A stretch of 64,000 nt of DNA from Nocardia terpenica (GTDB lineage: Bacteria; Actinomycetota; Actinomycetes; Mycobacteriales; Mycobacteriaceae): positions 1,922,001 to 1,986,000 of the forward strand of contig NZ_JABMCZ010000003.1 of the NCBI RefSeq assembly GCF_013186535.1. Direction: 5' to 3'. Shown here in pieces: positions 25,409-45,975 of this stretch; position 1 is the stretch's first letter; each line of letters begins with the position of its first letter. The notes under the pieces were generated by a model. That model saw only the letters and a program-made list of their open reading frames with translations, was not told where the DNA came from and ran no database searches. The position numbers and the translations under genes are program-made.

Positions 25409-26432
25409 CGGGATGCCACTACGAGAAATGCGGACCGGCGCACGTGCGCGGTTCGCTCGCATCGAAGGGCTCGGGGCCTACCGCCCGCGCCGGACGGTGA
25501 CCAACGACGAGATCTGTGAGCGCATCGACTCCGATGACGAATGGATCAGGGCGCGTTCGGGAATCGTGACCAGGGGCCACGCCTCGGCGAAGGAGACCCT
25601 GGTCGAGATGGGCGCCTCGGCGGCACGCGCCGCCGTCGCCGACGCCGGGCTCGTGCCCGCCGATATCGACTGCGTGATCGTCACGACGCTGTCGTCGCTG
25701 CGGAACACCCCGTCCGTCTCCGCGGAGATAGCGCACGAATTGGGCCTGCGGGCCGGTGCGTTCGATGTCGGCGCCGCGTGCGCCGGGTTCAACTACGCGC
25801 TGACCATCGCGCGGGATCTGGTCCGCGGCGGCTCCGCGGGCCGGGTGCTGGTCGTCTCGGTCGAACGGCTGTCCGATCTCACCGATTTCGAGGACCGCAC
25901 GACCGCGTTCCTGTTCGCCGACGGCGCGGGCGCGGTCGTGGTCGGGCCGTCGGCGACACCGGGAATCGGTGCGGTGGTGTGGGGTTCGGAAGGTTCCAAG
26001 AGCGAGGCGATCCGGCAGCACACCCGCTGGGACGCGCTGCGGGATCCGGACGCGTTGGCGCGACCCGGATTCCGCTTCCCGGCACTGTCCATGGTCGGCC
26101 AGGACGTCTACCGCTGGGCGACGAGCGCCATGGTCACGGTGGCCGGGCAGGCGATGGCCGAGGCCGGGGTCGCCGCCGACGATCTCGCGGCATTCGTTCC
26201 GCACCAGGCGAATCTGCGCATCACCGAGACCCTGGTGCGCGCCCTGGGGTTGCCCCGCTCGGTGGTCGTCGCCCGCGACATCGTGACCCAGGGCAATACC
26301 GGCTCGGCCTCGATCCCGCTGGCCATGGAGGCCTTGCGCGCGGACGGCGCGGTGTCGCCCGGAGACCTGGCGTTGATCATGGGCTACGGCGCCGGACTGG
26401 TGCACGCCGCGCAAGTGGTGGCAATCCCTTGA
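25401..26432 (+). CDS. 3-oxoacyl-ACP synthase III (second copy)
   Basis: 343 residues from GTG 25401. The triad is Cys 127 (GAACAGFNYAL), His 268 (PHQANLRI) and Asn 299 (QGNTGSASIP). It is related to but clearly distinct from the first copy, with about 20 extra N-terminal residues and different loops near EGSKSEAIRQHTRWDALRD. That suggests a different starter or a second condensation. The dehydratase gene follows with 11 bp between. Confidence 0.93.
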   Translation: MTDGMPLREMRTGARARFARIEGLGAYRPRRTVTNDEICERIDSDDEWIRARSGIVTRGHASAKETLVEMGASAARAAVADAGLVPADIDCVIVTTLSSLRNTPSVSAEIAHELGLRAGAFDVGAACAGFNYALTIARDLVRGGSAGRVLVVSVERLSDLTDFEDRTTAFLFADGAGAVVVGPSATPGIGAVVWGSEGSKSEAIRQHTRWDALRDPDALARPGFRFPALSMVGQDVYRWATSAMVTVAGQAMAEAGVAADDLAAFVPHQANLRITETLVRALGLPRSVVVARDIVTQGNTGSASIPLAMEALRADGAVSPGDLALIMGYGAGLVHAAQVVAIP

Positions 26433-26443
26433 CGGGCGACCGC

Positions 26444-27448
26444 ATGTCGACGCGGCGGTGGTTCCGGCTGCCCGACCACTACGAGGTGGGCCGGGAGAAG
26501 ATTCGCGAATTCGCGCGGGCCGTGCAGAACGACCATCCGGTGCATCGAGACGACGAGTGCGCCCGGAAACTCGGTTACCTCGGCGTGGTGGCGCCGCCGA
26601 CCTTCACCGCGATCCTCACCGTCAACGGAATCCGAGCGGTGCTCAATACCGTGCTCCCCGACCGGGATCTGTCCCAGGTGCTGCATGCCGAGCAGACCTT
26701 CGAGATTCATCGCGCCGTCGTCGCGGGTGACCGGCTGCGCTGTGCGGTGCAGATAACGTCGATTCGTTCGCCCGCCGACACCGATTTCGTCGCACTGCGA
26801 TTCGTCGTGACCGACCAGTCGGGCTACCTGGTCCGGGTCGAATCGACGACCCTCGCGATCCGGCGGGGAGAATCGGTGCGTCCGGATATAGCGCGGCTCG
26901 TCGACACCGTGGCCATGCGCGGCGATGGCGACCGGACACCATATTTGATTCCGATCACCGCCGCCGCGGACCTGCCGACCTCCGCCTCCGGCCCCTATCG
27001 GGGACCGGACGTCGACACGGTGCCGCGGGCCGACCGACTGGCCGTCGGCCAGGCGCTCCCGCCGCGGGCGGCCCGGCTCACCCGCGGGGACCTGGTGAAT
27101 TACGCGGGCGTCTCCGGCGACCCGAACCCGATCCACTTCAGCGACGCCGCAGCGGAATTCGCCGGGCTGCCGACGGTCGTCGCGCACGGAATGCTGACCA
27201 TGGGGGTGACCGCCGGATATCTGACCTCCTGGCTCGGCGACCCGACCGCCATCCGCACATTCGGCGTGCGATTCTCCCGCCCCGCCGAGATCCCCGCCCG
27301 CGCCGCGGCCGACCTCGAGCTGACCGGCCGCATCCGGGCGCTGGGCCCCGACACCGCCACCGTGGCCCTCGATGTGCGCGCGGCGGGGGAGCAGCTGTTC
27401 AGCCGGGCATTCGCCGAGGTCCAGCTCTCGGCCACGACATTCGAGTAA
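26444..27448 (+). CDS. HadAB-like fused 3-hydroxyacyl dehydratase (MaoC family)
   Basis: 334 residues from ATG 26444; a TTG at 26429 overlapping the KAS stop is an alternative. The N-terminal hot-dog domain (AVQNDHPVHRD, VVAPPTF) resembles non-catalytic HadA-type halves. The C-terminal MaoC domain has the hydratase dyad in SGDPNPIHFSD (Asp-x4-His) and VVAHGMLTMG. It should dehydrate 3-hydroxyacyl-ACP to the trans-2-enoyl form. No enoyl reductase is present, so the unsaturation probably stays in the product. Confidence 0.88.
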   Translation: MSTRRWFRLPDHYEVGREKIREFARAVQNDHPVHRDDECARKLGYLGVVAPPTFTAILTVNGIRAVLNTVLPDRDLSQVLHAEQTFEIHRAVVAGDRLRCAVQITSIRSPADTDFVALRFVVTDQSGYLVRVESTTLAIRRGESVRPDIARLVDTVAMRGDGDRTPYLIPITAAADLPTSASGPYRGPDVDTVPRADRLAVGQALPPRAARLTRGDLVNYAGVSGDPNPIHFSDAAAEFAGLPTVVAHGMLTMGVTAGYLTSWLGDPTAIRTFGVRFSRPAEIPARAAADLELTGRIRALGPDTATVALDVRAAGEQLFSRAFAEVQLSATTFE

Positions 27449-27466
27449 GTCATCGAGGAGATGAGC

Positions 27467-28081
27467 ATGTTCAGTAGCGCCACAAACACATTCACCGCCA
27501 AGGTCGGCGTCTTCTGCGGCGCCCGGGCCGGGGTGTCCGACGACCACATCACGCTCGGCCACGACTTCGGGCTCGCGCTGGCCGCCCGCGGCGCCGGTCT
27601 CGTCTACGGCGCGGGCGGCACCGGGGTCATGCACGCCGTGGCCAGGGGCGTGTTCGACGGCGGCAGCGCCGTCACCGGCGTCGTCCCTCACGAGCTGCGC
27701 GAGCGTGAGAAATCCCTGGAGGTGCGGGGGGAGATCTTCGTGGTGAAGGATATGCACGCGCGAAAGGCGTTGATGTATCGGCTCTCCGACGCGTTCGCGG
27801 TGCTGCCCGGTGGTCTCGGCACGCTCGACGAGCTGATGGAGGTGGCCACCTGGAATCAGCTGCGGTTTCACTGCAAGCCGCTGGTGCTGGTCAACCGCGA
27901 CGGCTTCTACGATCCGCTGATCGCCCTGTTGGACCACCTCGTCGGCGCGGGGTTCATCGGCGCGGAGGAGCGGGCGCTGATCCAGGACACCGACGACGTG
28001 GAGGATGCCCTGGATCTGCTGGGTTGCCGCCCGCGCTATTCGCCGGAGGAGAAGGCCAGCAATCTGGCCTTCTCCTCGTGA
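27467..28081 (+). CDS. LOG-family (TIGR00730) Rossmann-fold protein
   Basis: 204 residues from ATG 27467 (GAGGAG 6 nt upstream; the ATG at 27461 abuts the RBS). Its motifs are VFCGAR, GAGGTGVMHAVARG, MHARKALM (Arg 99, Lys 100) and PGGLGTLDE (114-122), the cytokinin-riboside-monophosphate phosphoribohydrolase signature of LOG proteins, often misnamed lysine decarboxylases. It likely hydrolyses an N-glycosidic bond of a nucleotide. Its link to a lipopeptide cluster is unclear. The last codons form half of a bidirectional terminator shared with the convergent gene. Confidence 0.88.
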   Translation: MFSSATNTFTAKVGVFCGARAGVSDDHITLGHDFGLALAARGAGLVYGAGGTGVMHAVARGVFDGGSAVTGVVPHELREREKSLEVRGEIFVVKDMHARKALMYRLSDAFAVLPGGLGTLDELMEVATWNQLRFHCKPLVLVNRDGFYDPLIALLDHLVGAGFIGAEERALIQDTDDVEDALDLLGCRPRYSPEEKASNLAFSS

Positions 28082-29412
28082 TCCACCATGGACAACCGGT
28101 CGATGAGCTCGCCGGGATTGCGCACGGCCGCGTCGATCAGGGTCGTGTAGTGCCGGACCATCCGCTCGGCCGTGGCCCTGGTGAAGATCTCGCTGTTGAA
28201 CTTCAGCCGTCCCCGGATCGTCTGCGGGGTCTGGTAGATCTCCAGCCCCAGGTCGAACTGGCCCTCCTGGTGTCGCAGGTCCAGATGTTCCAGCTGGTGG
28301 TCGCCGATCACGAAGCGCCCCTTGCCTTCCGCGATCGCGGCGAGCACCGGGTTGCTCCGGCCGGTGGCCATCAGCGTCATGAGCACCTGCACCAGCGGTG
28401 TTCTGCTGGGGTCGCGGGGCACGCCCAGGGCGCTGGGCAGCAGCGCGAACGGGTATCCGGCGTGTTCGGCGGATCGGGTGATCTGGTCGGCGAGCGCGGT
28501 GCCGAGCGCGGCAACGGTCAGGTCCGGCGCGGCCTCCGCCTTGATCGGCATGGTGTTCACGAAAGGCCCGATCACATGGGCGCTTCGGCGGCTGCGGGTA
28601 CCGATGCCCGAGCCGAGGACGAATTCGCGCCGGCCGCTGCTGCGCTGTAGCAGGACGACGAGCGCCGCCAGCAGGTAGGAGAACGGCGTGACACCGCAGT
28701 CGCGGCAGACGGCCTTGAGATCGGTGACCAGCCGGTCGGGCAGCCGGAAGTCGACGGTGCCGCCGACCAGGCGGTACTCGGCCGGTCGCGGCAGATCGCC
28801 CGGCAGATCCAGCACCGGATCGACACCCTCGAGCAGAGCCGACCAGTGGCGGCGGGCGTTCGCGCCCGCGTCGGAGTCGAGCCACCGCCGTTGCGCGTGA
28901 ACATGATCGGTGAACGAATGCTCGACCGGGGCCAGCGCGCGATCCGGCGCGAGCGCACCGGTGAACAGGTCTTCCACGAGCACGCCGACCGAATGGAAAT
29001 CGCTCGCGATGTGATGCGTCGCCAGCACCACCATCGATTCCTCCGGGCCCCGGTCGATCAGCAAGCAGCGCAGCGGCAGTTCCCTATCGAGCGCGAAGGA
29101 GCGGTAGCCGAATTGCTGTGCCAGCTCGCGGGCCTGCTCGGCATTCAGCGTTGTCCCGTCGATGAATTCGGGCTCGATTGCCGCGGTCGCGCCGATCAGC
29201 CGGAAGGCGCCGGTTCGGTCGGCGTGGAAGGTGGACCGGAGCAGATCGTGCCGGGCCAGCAGCGTATCCATGCCGCGTCGCAGTTGTTCGATGCCGATTC
29301 CGGGGCGGACGATGAATCCCGCGAAGTGGTTGTACCCGATACCGTCGGGCGCCATCTTGTTGAGCAGCAGCATTGATTCCTGCTGGATGGTCAGAGGCGA
29401 CGACTCGCCCAT
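28036..29412 (-). CDS. Stand-alone NRPS condensation domain
   Basis: 458 residues with only a condensation domain. It has the N-terminal LTIQQESMLLLNKM core, the catalytic HHxxxD as ATHHIASDF (His 133, His 134, Asp 138), and later IGPFVNTMPI and SRTPLVQVLMTL. The first NRPS module (A-PCP) has no condensation domain of its own. This protein could therefore N-acylate its aminoacyl-PCP with the chain from the ACP, like lipoinitiating C domains. It is divergent from sbnA and overlaps the LOG gene's 3' end by 46 bp. Confidence 0.9.
   Translation of the reverse strand: MGESSPLTIQQESMLLLNKMAPDGIGYNHFAGFIVRPGIGIEQLRRGMDTLLARHDLLRSTFHADRTGAFRLIGATAAIEPEFIDGTTLNAEQARELAQQFGYRSFALDRELPLRCLLIDRGPEESMVVLATHHIASDFHSVGVLVEDLFTGALAPDRALAPVEHSFTDHVHAQRRWLDSDAGANARRHWSALLEGVDPVLDLPGDLPRPAEYRLVGGTVDFRLPDRLVTDLKAVCRDCGVTPFSYLLAALVVLLQRSSGRREFVLGSGIGTRSRRSAHVIGPFVNTMPIKAEAAPDLTVAALGTALADQITRSAEHAGYPFALLPSALGVPRDPSRTPLVQVLMTLMATGRSNPVLAAIAEGKGRFVIGDHQLEHLDLRHQEGQFDLGLEIYQTPQTIRGRLKFNSEIFTRATAERMVRHYTTLIDAAVRNPGELIDRLSMVDHEEKARLLAFSSGE
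28046..28077. terminator. Bidirectional terminator inside two coding ends
   Basis: A perfect 13-bp inverted repeat (GAGGAGAAGGCCA / TGGCCTTCTCCTC) with a 6-nt loop lies wholly within the overlapping 3' coding ends of the LOG and condensation genes. Because of the symmetry both proteins end with nearly the same peptide (EEKASNLAFSS and EEKARLLAFSS). Confidence 0.88.
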
Positions 29413-29594
29413 GGATCCCCCAATTGCAAATGAGCAGGTAAGGAGTTGCGAACCGATGTATGGTCCGGCTCCCTGTGTAGCACGGCGCGCCCCGGGATGG
29501 CTACCCGGACGGGGGCCGGTCGCGAGTATAGGGCGGATATATGAACCCGCACCAGACTGCGAGGGTAGACAAATCAGCAGGGACGAGGATTCTG

Positions 29595-30596
29595 ATGGGT
29601 GTGAAACATGGGGGGATTCTCTCCACCATTGGCGAGACGCCTCTTGTCGAATTGGTCAAATTGTCGTCGGGACTCGATTTCCGCGTCTACGCGAAACTGG
29701 AGATGGCCAATCCGGGTGGCAGCATCAAGGACCGTTCCGCGCTGAGCATGCTGGCCGACCGGATCGCGTCCGGTGAGCTGGTGCCGGGCCGGTCCACCGT
29801 GGTGGAATCCAGTTCCGGCAACCTCGCCGTCGGGATCGCGCAGATCTGCCGCTATCACGGCATCCGATTCATCTGTGTCGTCGACGCGAAGACCAGCTCG
29901 CACAACATCGGCATGCTGCACGCCTACGGCGCCGAGGTGGAGATGGTGAATCGGCCGGGCGCCGATGGGGAGTACCTGCCCTCGCGCATCCGGCGGGTGC
30001 AGGAGATCGCCGACACGCTGCCCGGCGCGTACTGGCCCAATCAGTACGCCAACCTGCTCAACCCGCGCGCCCACGAGCAGACCATGCGGGAGATCGTGTC
30101 CGCGCTGGACGCGCCGGTCGACTATCTGTTCTCGGCGGTCAGCTCCTTCGGCACCCTGCGCGGCTGCGCCCAATACGTTGCCGCCCACTCGCTGTCGACG
30201 CGGCTGGTCGCGGTGGACGCGGTGGGCAGCCGCATCTTCGACGGGCAGCCCGCCGCGAAACGGCTGCTGCCCGGGCACGGCGCCGCCATTCGCCCCGCGC
30301 TGTTCGATCGGGACGCCGCGCACGAGGTCGTGCACGTGACCGACGGGGACTGCGTCCGCGCCTGCCGTCGGCTGGTCGCCACCGAGGCCATTCTGGCGGG
30401 CGCCTCCTCGGGGGCGGTGGTGGCCGCGCTGCTGCACAAGGCGCCGGAGATACCGGCCGGGTCCCGCTGCGTGCTGATTCTGGCCGACCGCGGGGACCGA
30501 TATCTGCAGACCGTCTTCTCCGACGACTGGGTGGATCGGAATCTGAATCTGAATCTCGCGGGGGACAAGCAATTACAGGGCGCGCTCCCGAACTGA
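29595..30596 (+). CDS. sbnA: SbnA-like N-(2-amino-2-carboxyethyl)-L-glutamate synthase
   Basis: 333 residues from ATG 29595 (GAGGA RBS); an ATG at 29541 lacks an RBS. It is a PLP-dependent cysteine-synthase-fold enzyme with STIGETPLVELVKL at the start, PLP Lys 45 in NPGGSIKDRSA, and ESSSGNLAVGIAQ. The KLEMANPGGSIKDR context and ASSGAVVAAL match SbnA/VioB-type enzymes that join O-phosphoserine and glutamate. With SbnB (51.9 kb) it yields L-2,3-diaminopropionate. It heads the rightward operon with MbtH and the NRPS genes. Confidence 0.9.
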   Translation: MGVKHGGILSTIGETPLVELVKLSSGLDFRVYAKLEMANPGGSIKDRSALSMLADRIASGELVPGRSTVVESSSGNLAVGIAQICRYHGIRFICVVDAKTSSHNIGMLHAYGAEVEMVNRPGADGEYLPSRIRRVQEIADTLPGAYWPNQYANLLNPRAHEQTMREIVSALDAPVDYLFSAVSSFGTLRGCAQYVAAHSLSTRLVAVDAVGSRIFDGQPAAKRLLPGHGAAIRPALFDRDAAHEVVHVTDGDCVRACRRLVATEAILAGASSGAVVAALLHKAPEIPAGSRCVLILADRGDRYLQTVFSDDWVDRNLNLNLAGDKQLQGALPN

Positions 30597-30611
30597 ACGG
30601 AAAGGACAATC

Positions 30612-30821
30612 ATGGCCGACGAAGACGATGGTCGTGAGTATCTGGTCGTGCTCAATCACGAGGAACAGTATTCGATCTGGTGGGCCGAGCGGGAGATCCC
30701 CGCCGGATGGCGCGCGGAGGGGACCCGTGGCCCCCGACAGGAATGTCTCGCCCATATCGCGAAGGTGTGGACCGATATGCGTCCGCTCAGCCTGCGGCAG
30801 CGCATGGCGGCGGCCGAATAA
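30612..30821 (+). CDS. MbtH-like protein
   Basis: 69 residues with AAAGGA before the ATG. The conserved MbtH pattern is present: LNHEEQYSIWWAEREIP, GWR, then ECLAHIAKVWTDMRPLSLR. MbtH proteins bind and activate adenylation domains. Its place 42 bp upstream of the first NRPS fits that role. Confidence 0.97.
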   Translation: MADEDDGREYLVVLNHEEQYSIWWAEREIPAGWRAEGTRGPRQECLAHIAKVWTDMRPLSLRQRMAAAE

Positions 30822-30863
30822 CAGCGGCCGAACGATTCATCGGCCTCGGAAACGGTAGGGATC

Positions 30864-43123
<12,260 letters not shown>

Positions 43124-43128
43124 AACAC

Positions 43129-44292
43129 ATGGCACCACCGCAGATTTCGAGCCGGAGACTCCTCCTGGACCTGGCCGAGCTCGCCACCTTCGGGCGGCGG
43201 CCCGACGGCGGCATCGACCGCGTCGCCGGATCCGCCGCCGACCTCGCCTCCCGGGTCTGGCTCCGGGAGCGGATCGAGGCGTCCGGGCTGTTCGGCTGGA
43301 CCGACGCCACCGGCAACGTCTTCGGCCGCCGCGCCGACGGCGGCGGCCCCTGGCTGCTCGCCGGATCCCACACCGACACCGTGCCCGGCGGGGGTTACCT
43401 GGACGGCGCCTACGGCGTCATCGCGGCCCTCGAGGTGCTGCGCGCGCTGCACGAGGCCGACCACCCGGCGGCGAACACGCTGGAGATCGTGAGCTTCTGG
43501 GACGAGGAAGGAGCGCTGGCCACCTCCGCGGGCGGCCTGGTGGGCTCCACCGCCCTCTGCGCGGGCGACCACATCGACGACATCACCGGCTATCTGGAAC
43601 TGCACATCGAGCAGGGTCCCCGGATGGAGGCCGCGGGGCTCGAACTCGCGGCGGTGAGCGGAATCGTCGGCGTGGCACGCTATTCCGTGATCGTGCAGGG
43701 TGTCGCCAACCACGGCGGGACCACCCCCATGCTGGGTCGGGCCGACGCGGGACAGGCGGCCGTCAAGGCGGCGGCCCGGATCATCGACCTGGTCACCGCC
43801 GTCGATCCGGATATGGTCGCCAACCTCGGCTACATCGAATTCCAGCCCGGCGCACCGAATGTGATCCCGGGCCGGGCCGAGTTCGTCGTGGAATTCCGGG
43901 CCGGCGCCGAGCAGACCCTGGTGACCGCCCGCGACCGGTTGGAACAGCTGGTGCGGCACTGCGCCGAGGCCGAGAATTGTTCGGCCACCGTGGAACGCAT
44001 CTCCTACAAGCCGGTGGCCTGCTTCGATCCCGCGCTGTGCGACGCCGTCGAGGGCTCCCTGCGGGCGGTCGCGCCCGCCGTCGGCCGGCTGCTCAGCTAC
44101 GCGGGCCACGACGCCAGCGTGCTCAGCAGGCACGTGCCCACCGCGATGATCTTCGTGCCGAGCGCCGGGGGCATCAGCCACGCCCCGGCCGAGTACACCC
44201 CCGAACCGCTGCTGGTGCAGGGCGCGCAGGCGCTGCTGCGCAGCGTTCTCGCCGTGCACGCGAACGCGCTGGCGATCCGGCAGCACCAATAG
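43129..44292 (+). CDS. M20-family amidohydrolase (carbamoylase / allantoate hydrolase type)
   Basis: 387 residues starting 5 bp after the NRPS 2 stop, so co-transcribed. The metal-binding segments GSHTDTVPGGG, LDGAYGV, FWDEEGA and YLELHIEQGP, the dimer-domain HGGTTPM and the late SAGGISHAPAEY are those of Zn-dependent N-carbamoyl-amino acid hydrolases and allantoate amidohydrolases. With a carbamoyltransferase in the same cluster, it could remove a ureido carbamoyl after assembly or recycle mis-made carbamoyl amino acids. It might instead hydrolyse another amide. Confidence 0.9.
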   Translation: MAPPQISSRRLLLDLAELATFGRRPDGGIDRVAGSAADLASRVWLRERIEASGLFGWTDATGNVFGRRADGGGPWLLAGSHTDTVPGGGYLDGAYGVIAALEVLRALHEADHPAANTLEIVSFWDEEGALATSAGGLVGSTALCAGDHIDDITGYLELHIEQGPRMEAAGLELAAVSGIVGVARYSVIVQGVANHGGTTPMLGRADAGQAAVKAAARIIDLVTAVDPDMVANLGYIEFQPGAPNVIPGRAEFVVEFRAGAEQTLVTARDRLEQLVRHCAEAENCSATVERISYKPVACFDPALCDAVEGSLRAVAPAVGRLLSYAGHDASVLSRHVPTAMIFVPSAGGISHAPAEYTPEPLLVQGAQALLRSVLAVHANALAIRQHQ

Positions 44293-44349
44293 ATCCGAAA
44301 TGTCGCTTCCGCGAAGCCATTTGCGGTCCACCCGGGCGCGCGACCCCGT

Positions 44350-44377
44350 TTGATACCCGCGGGGGCCGAGGTATGGT
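44350..44377 (+). promoter_or_regulatory. Candidate promoter of the lipoprotein/ABC operon
   Basis: TTGATA (44350-44355) and TATGGT (44372-44377) are separated by 16 bp, in the 142-bp gap after the M20 hydrolase and 57 bp before the next ATG. It suggests the ABC block has its own promoter. Confidence 0.5.
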
Positions 44378-44434
44378 GATCTTCACAAGGGCTCACCTGG
44401 TGTGCTGCCCGTCGGATCGTGGGGTAGGGGGGCT

Positions 44435-45157
44435 ATGAAGCAATCGTCGGCCATTCTCGCAACGGCGGCCTGCTGCGCGGTCGTGCCGTTCGCGGCGGCG
44501 TGCACCGATCTGGGCCCGGCGCTCAACCACACCGCCGACGACACCTCGGTGTCGGGCAGCCCGGCCGTGATCGAGATCCACAACGGCGCCGGAGCGGTCC
44601 GGGTCACGCCGGGCAACGCCGTGCACGTGCACCGGGAGATCGCCTACCACTCCCAGGTACCGCAATCCCCGCCCACCCACGCCGACGGAGCCCTCGTGCT
44701 CAGCGCCGAATGCGACAGCTGCCGTATCGATTACGAGATCACCGCGCCCGCCGCCACGAAGATCGATGTCGAGGGCGGCGCCGGTGCGGTGGACATCGAG
44801 GGCGTCGCCCAGGTGACCTACCACGGCGGTTCCGGTGCGGTGACGATCAAGCAGATCGCGGGCCCGGTCGACGCGCAGAGCGGTTCCGGCGGCGTGACCA
44901 TCAGCGACGCCTCGTCCACGGTCTCCGCGGTCACCAAGTCGGGCGGTATCGGCATCGACCTGACGGCCCCGCCGACCAGGCTGAGCGCGCGCAGCGGCTC
45001 CGGCCACGTCTCGGTCACCGTCCCCGCGCACCCCTACCGGGTCGAGGCGCACACCGACAGCGGGTCGATCCACGGCAAGATCCCCAACACCCCCGGCGCC
45101 GCGGACGCGCTGACGGTCGGCTCGGGCTCCGGCGACATCGATCTCGCAACGTCCTGA
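44435..45157 (+). CDS. DUF4097-type beta-helix lipoprotein
   Basis: 240 residues. An N-terminal signal with CCAVVPFAAACTD is compatible with a lipobox (Cys 23), so it is likely anchored outside the membrane. The rest is beta-helix repeats with GAGAV/GSGGV/SGSGH turns, as in DUF4097 proteins. It is followed 35 bp later by an ABC ATPase and its permease, so it may be the extracytoplasmic partner of that transporter. It is the second of three such proteins in the window. Confidence 0.78.
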   Translation: MKQSSAILATAACCAVVPFAAACTDLGPALNHTADDTSVSGSPAVIEIHNGAGAVRVTPGNAVHVHREIAYHSQVPQSPPTHADGALVLSAECDSCRIDYEITAPAATKIDVEGGAGAVDIEGVAQVTYHGGSGAVTIKQIAGPVDAQSGSGGVTISDASSTVSAVTKSGGIGIDLTAPPTRLSARSGSGHVSVTVPAHPYRVEAHTDSGSIHGKIPNTPGAADALTVGSGSGDIDLATS

Positions 45158-45192
45158 AGGTATTTCGAACAGAGAGAAGGGTGGGACCGCGG

Positions 45193-45975
45193 ATGCGATC
45201 GGTTCCGAAGTCCGTCGGCGTTCCCGACGCCGTCGGCCGCGGCATCGGCGCCGCAGTTCGGTTGAACCGGCTCGAGCGGGTGTACGGCACGGGAGACGGG
45301 GTGGTTGCCGCGCTGCGCGGCGTCACGCTCGATCTGCCGAGGCAGGCGCTGACGGTGGTCATGGGTCCGTCGGGCTCGGGGAAGAGCACGCTGCTGCACT
45401 GCGCGGCCGGACTGGACAAGCCGTCGGCCGGAACCGTCCACCTCGGCGACCGCGACCTGACCGGGATGTCGGAGGCCGAGCTGACCGTCCTGCGCCGGGA
45501 GCAGATCGGATTCGTCTTCCAGTCCTTCAATCTCATTCCGTCGCTCACCGCGGCGCAGAATGTGGCGCTGCCGCTGCGCCTGGCCGGGACCAAGGTGGAA
45601 CGCGGCCGCGTGGAGCAGGCGCTGGACCTGGTGGGCCTCGGCGATCGGGCGGGCCGCCTGCCCGCCGAGCTGTCGGGCGGTCAGCAGCAGCGGGTGGCGC
45701 TCGCCCGCGCGCTCATCACCCGGCCGCAGGTGATCTTCGGCGACGAGCCGACCGGCGCGCTGGACACCGCCAACGCCCGCCGCGTGCTGGAGCTGCTGCG
45801 CCGATCGGTGGACGAGTGGACCCAGACGGTCATCATGGTCACCCACGATCCGGTGGCCGCGTCCTTCGCCGACTCCGTGGTCTTCCTCGCCGACGGACTG
45901 GTGGCCGACATCATCACCAGGCCGACCGCCGAGCTCGTCGCGAAGCGGATGACCGAGCTGGAGCGGGTGCGTTGA
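45193..45975 (+). CDS. ABC transporter ATPase (MacB/LolD type)
   Basis: 260 residues with all ABC motifs: Walker A GPSGSGKST, Q-loop FVFQSFNLIP, signature LSGGQQQRVALARAL, Walker B VIFGDEPTGALD and the H-switch VTHDP. FQSFNLIP and EPTGALD are typical of FtsX-permease partners (MacB, BceA, LolD). The stop overlaps the permease start (TTGA). It probably powers export or drug-sensing mechanotransmission. Confidence 0.96.
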   Translation: MRSVPKSVGVPDAVGRGIGAAVRLNRLERVYGTGDGVVAALRGVTLDLPRQALTVVMGPSGSGKSTLLHCAAGLDKPSAGTVHLGDRDLTGMSEAELTVLRREQIGFVFQSFNLIPSLTAAQNVALPLRLAGTKVERGRVEQALDLVGLGDRAGRLPAELSGGQQQRVALARALITRPQVIFGDEPTGALDTANARRVLELLRRSVDEWTQTVIMVTHDPVAASFADSVVFLADGLVADIITRPTAELVAKRMTELERVR

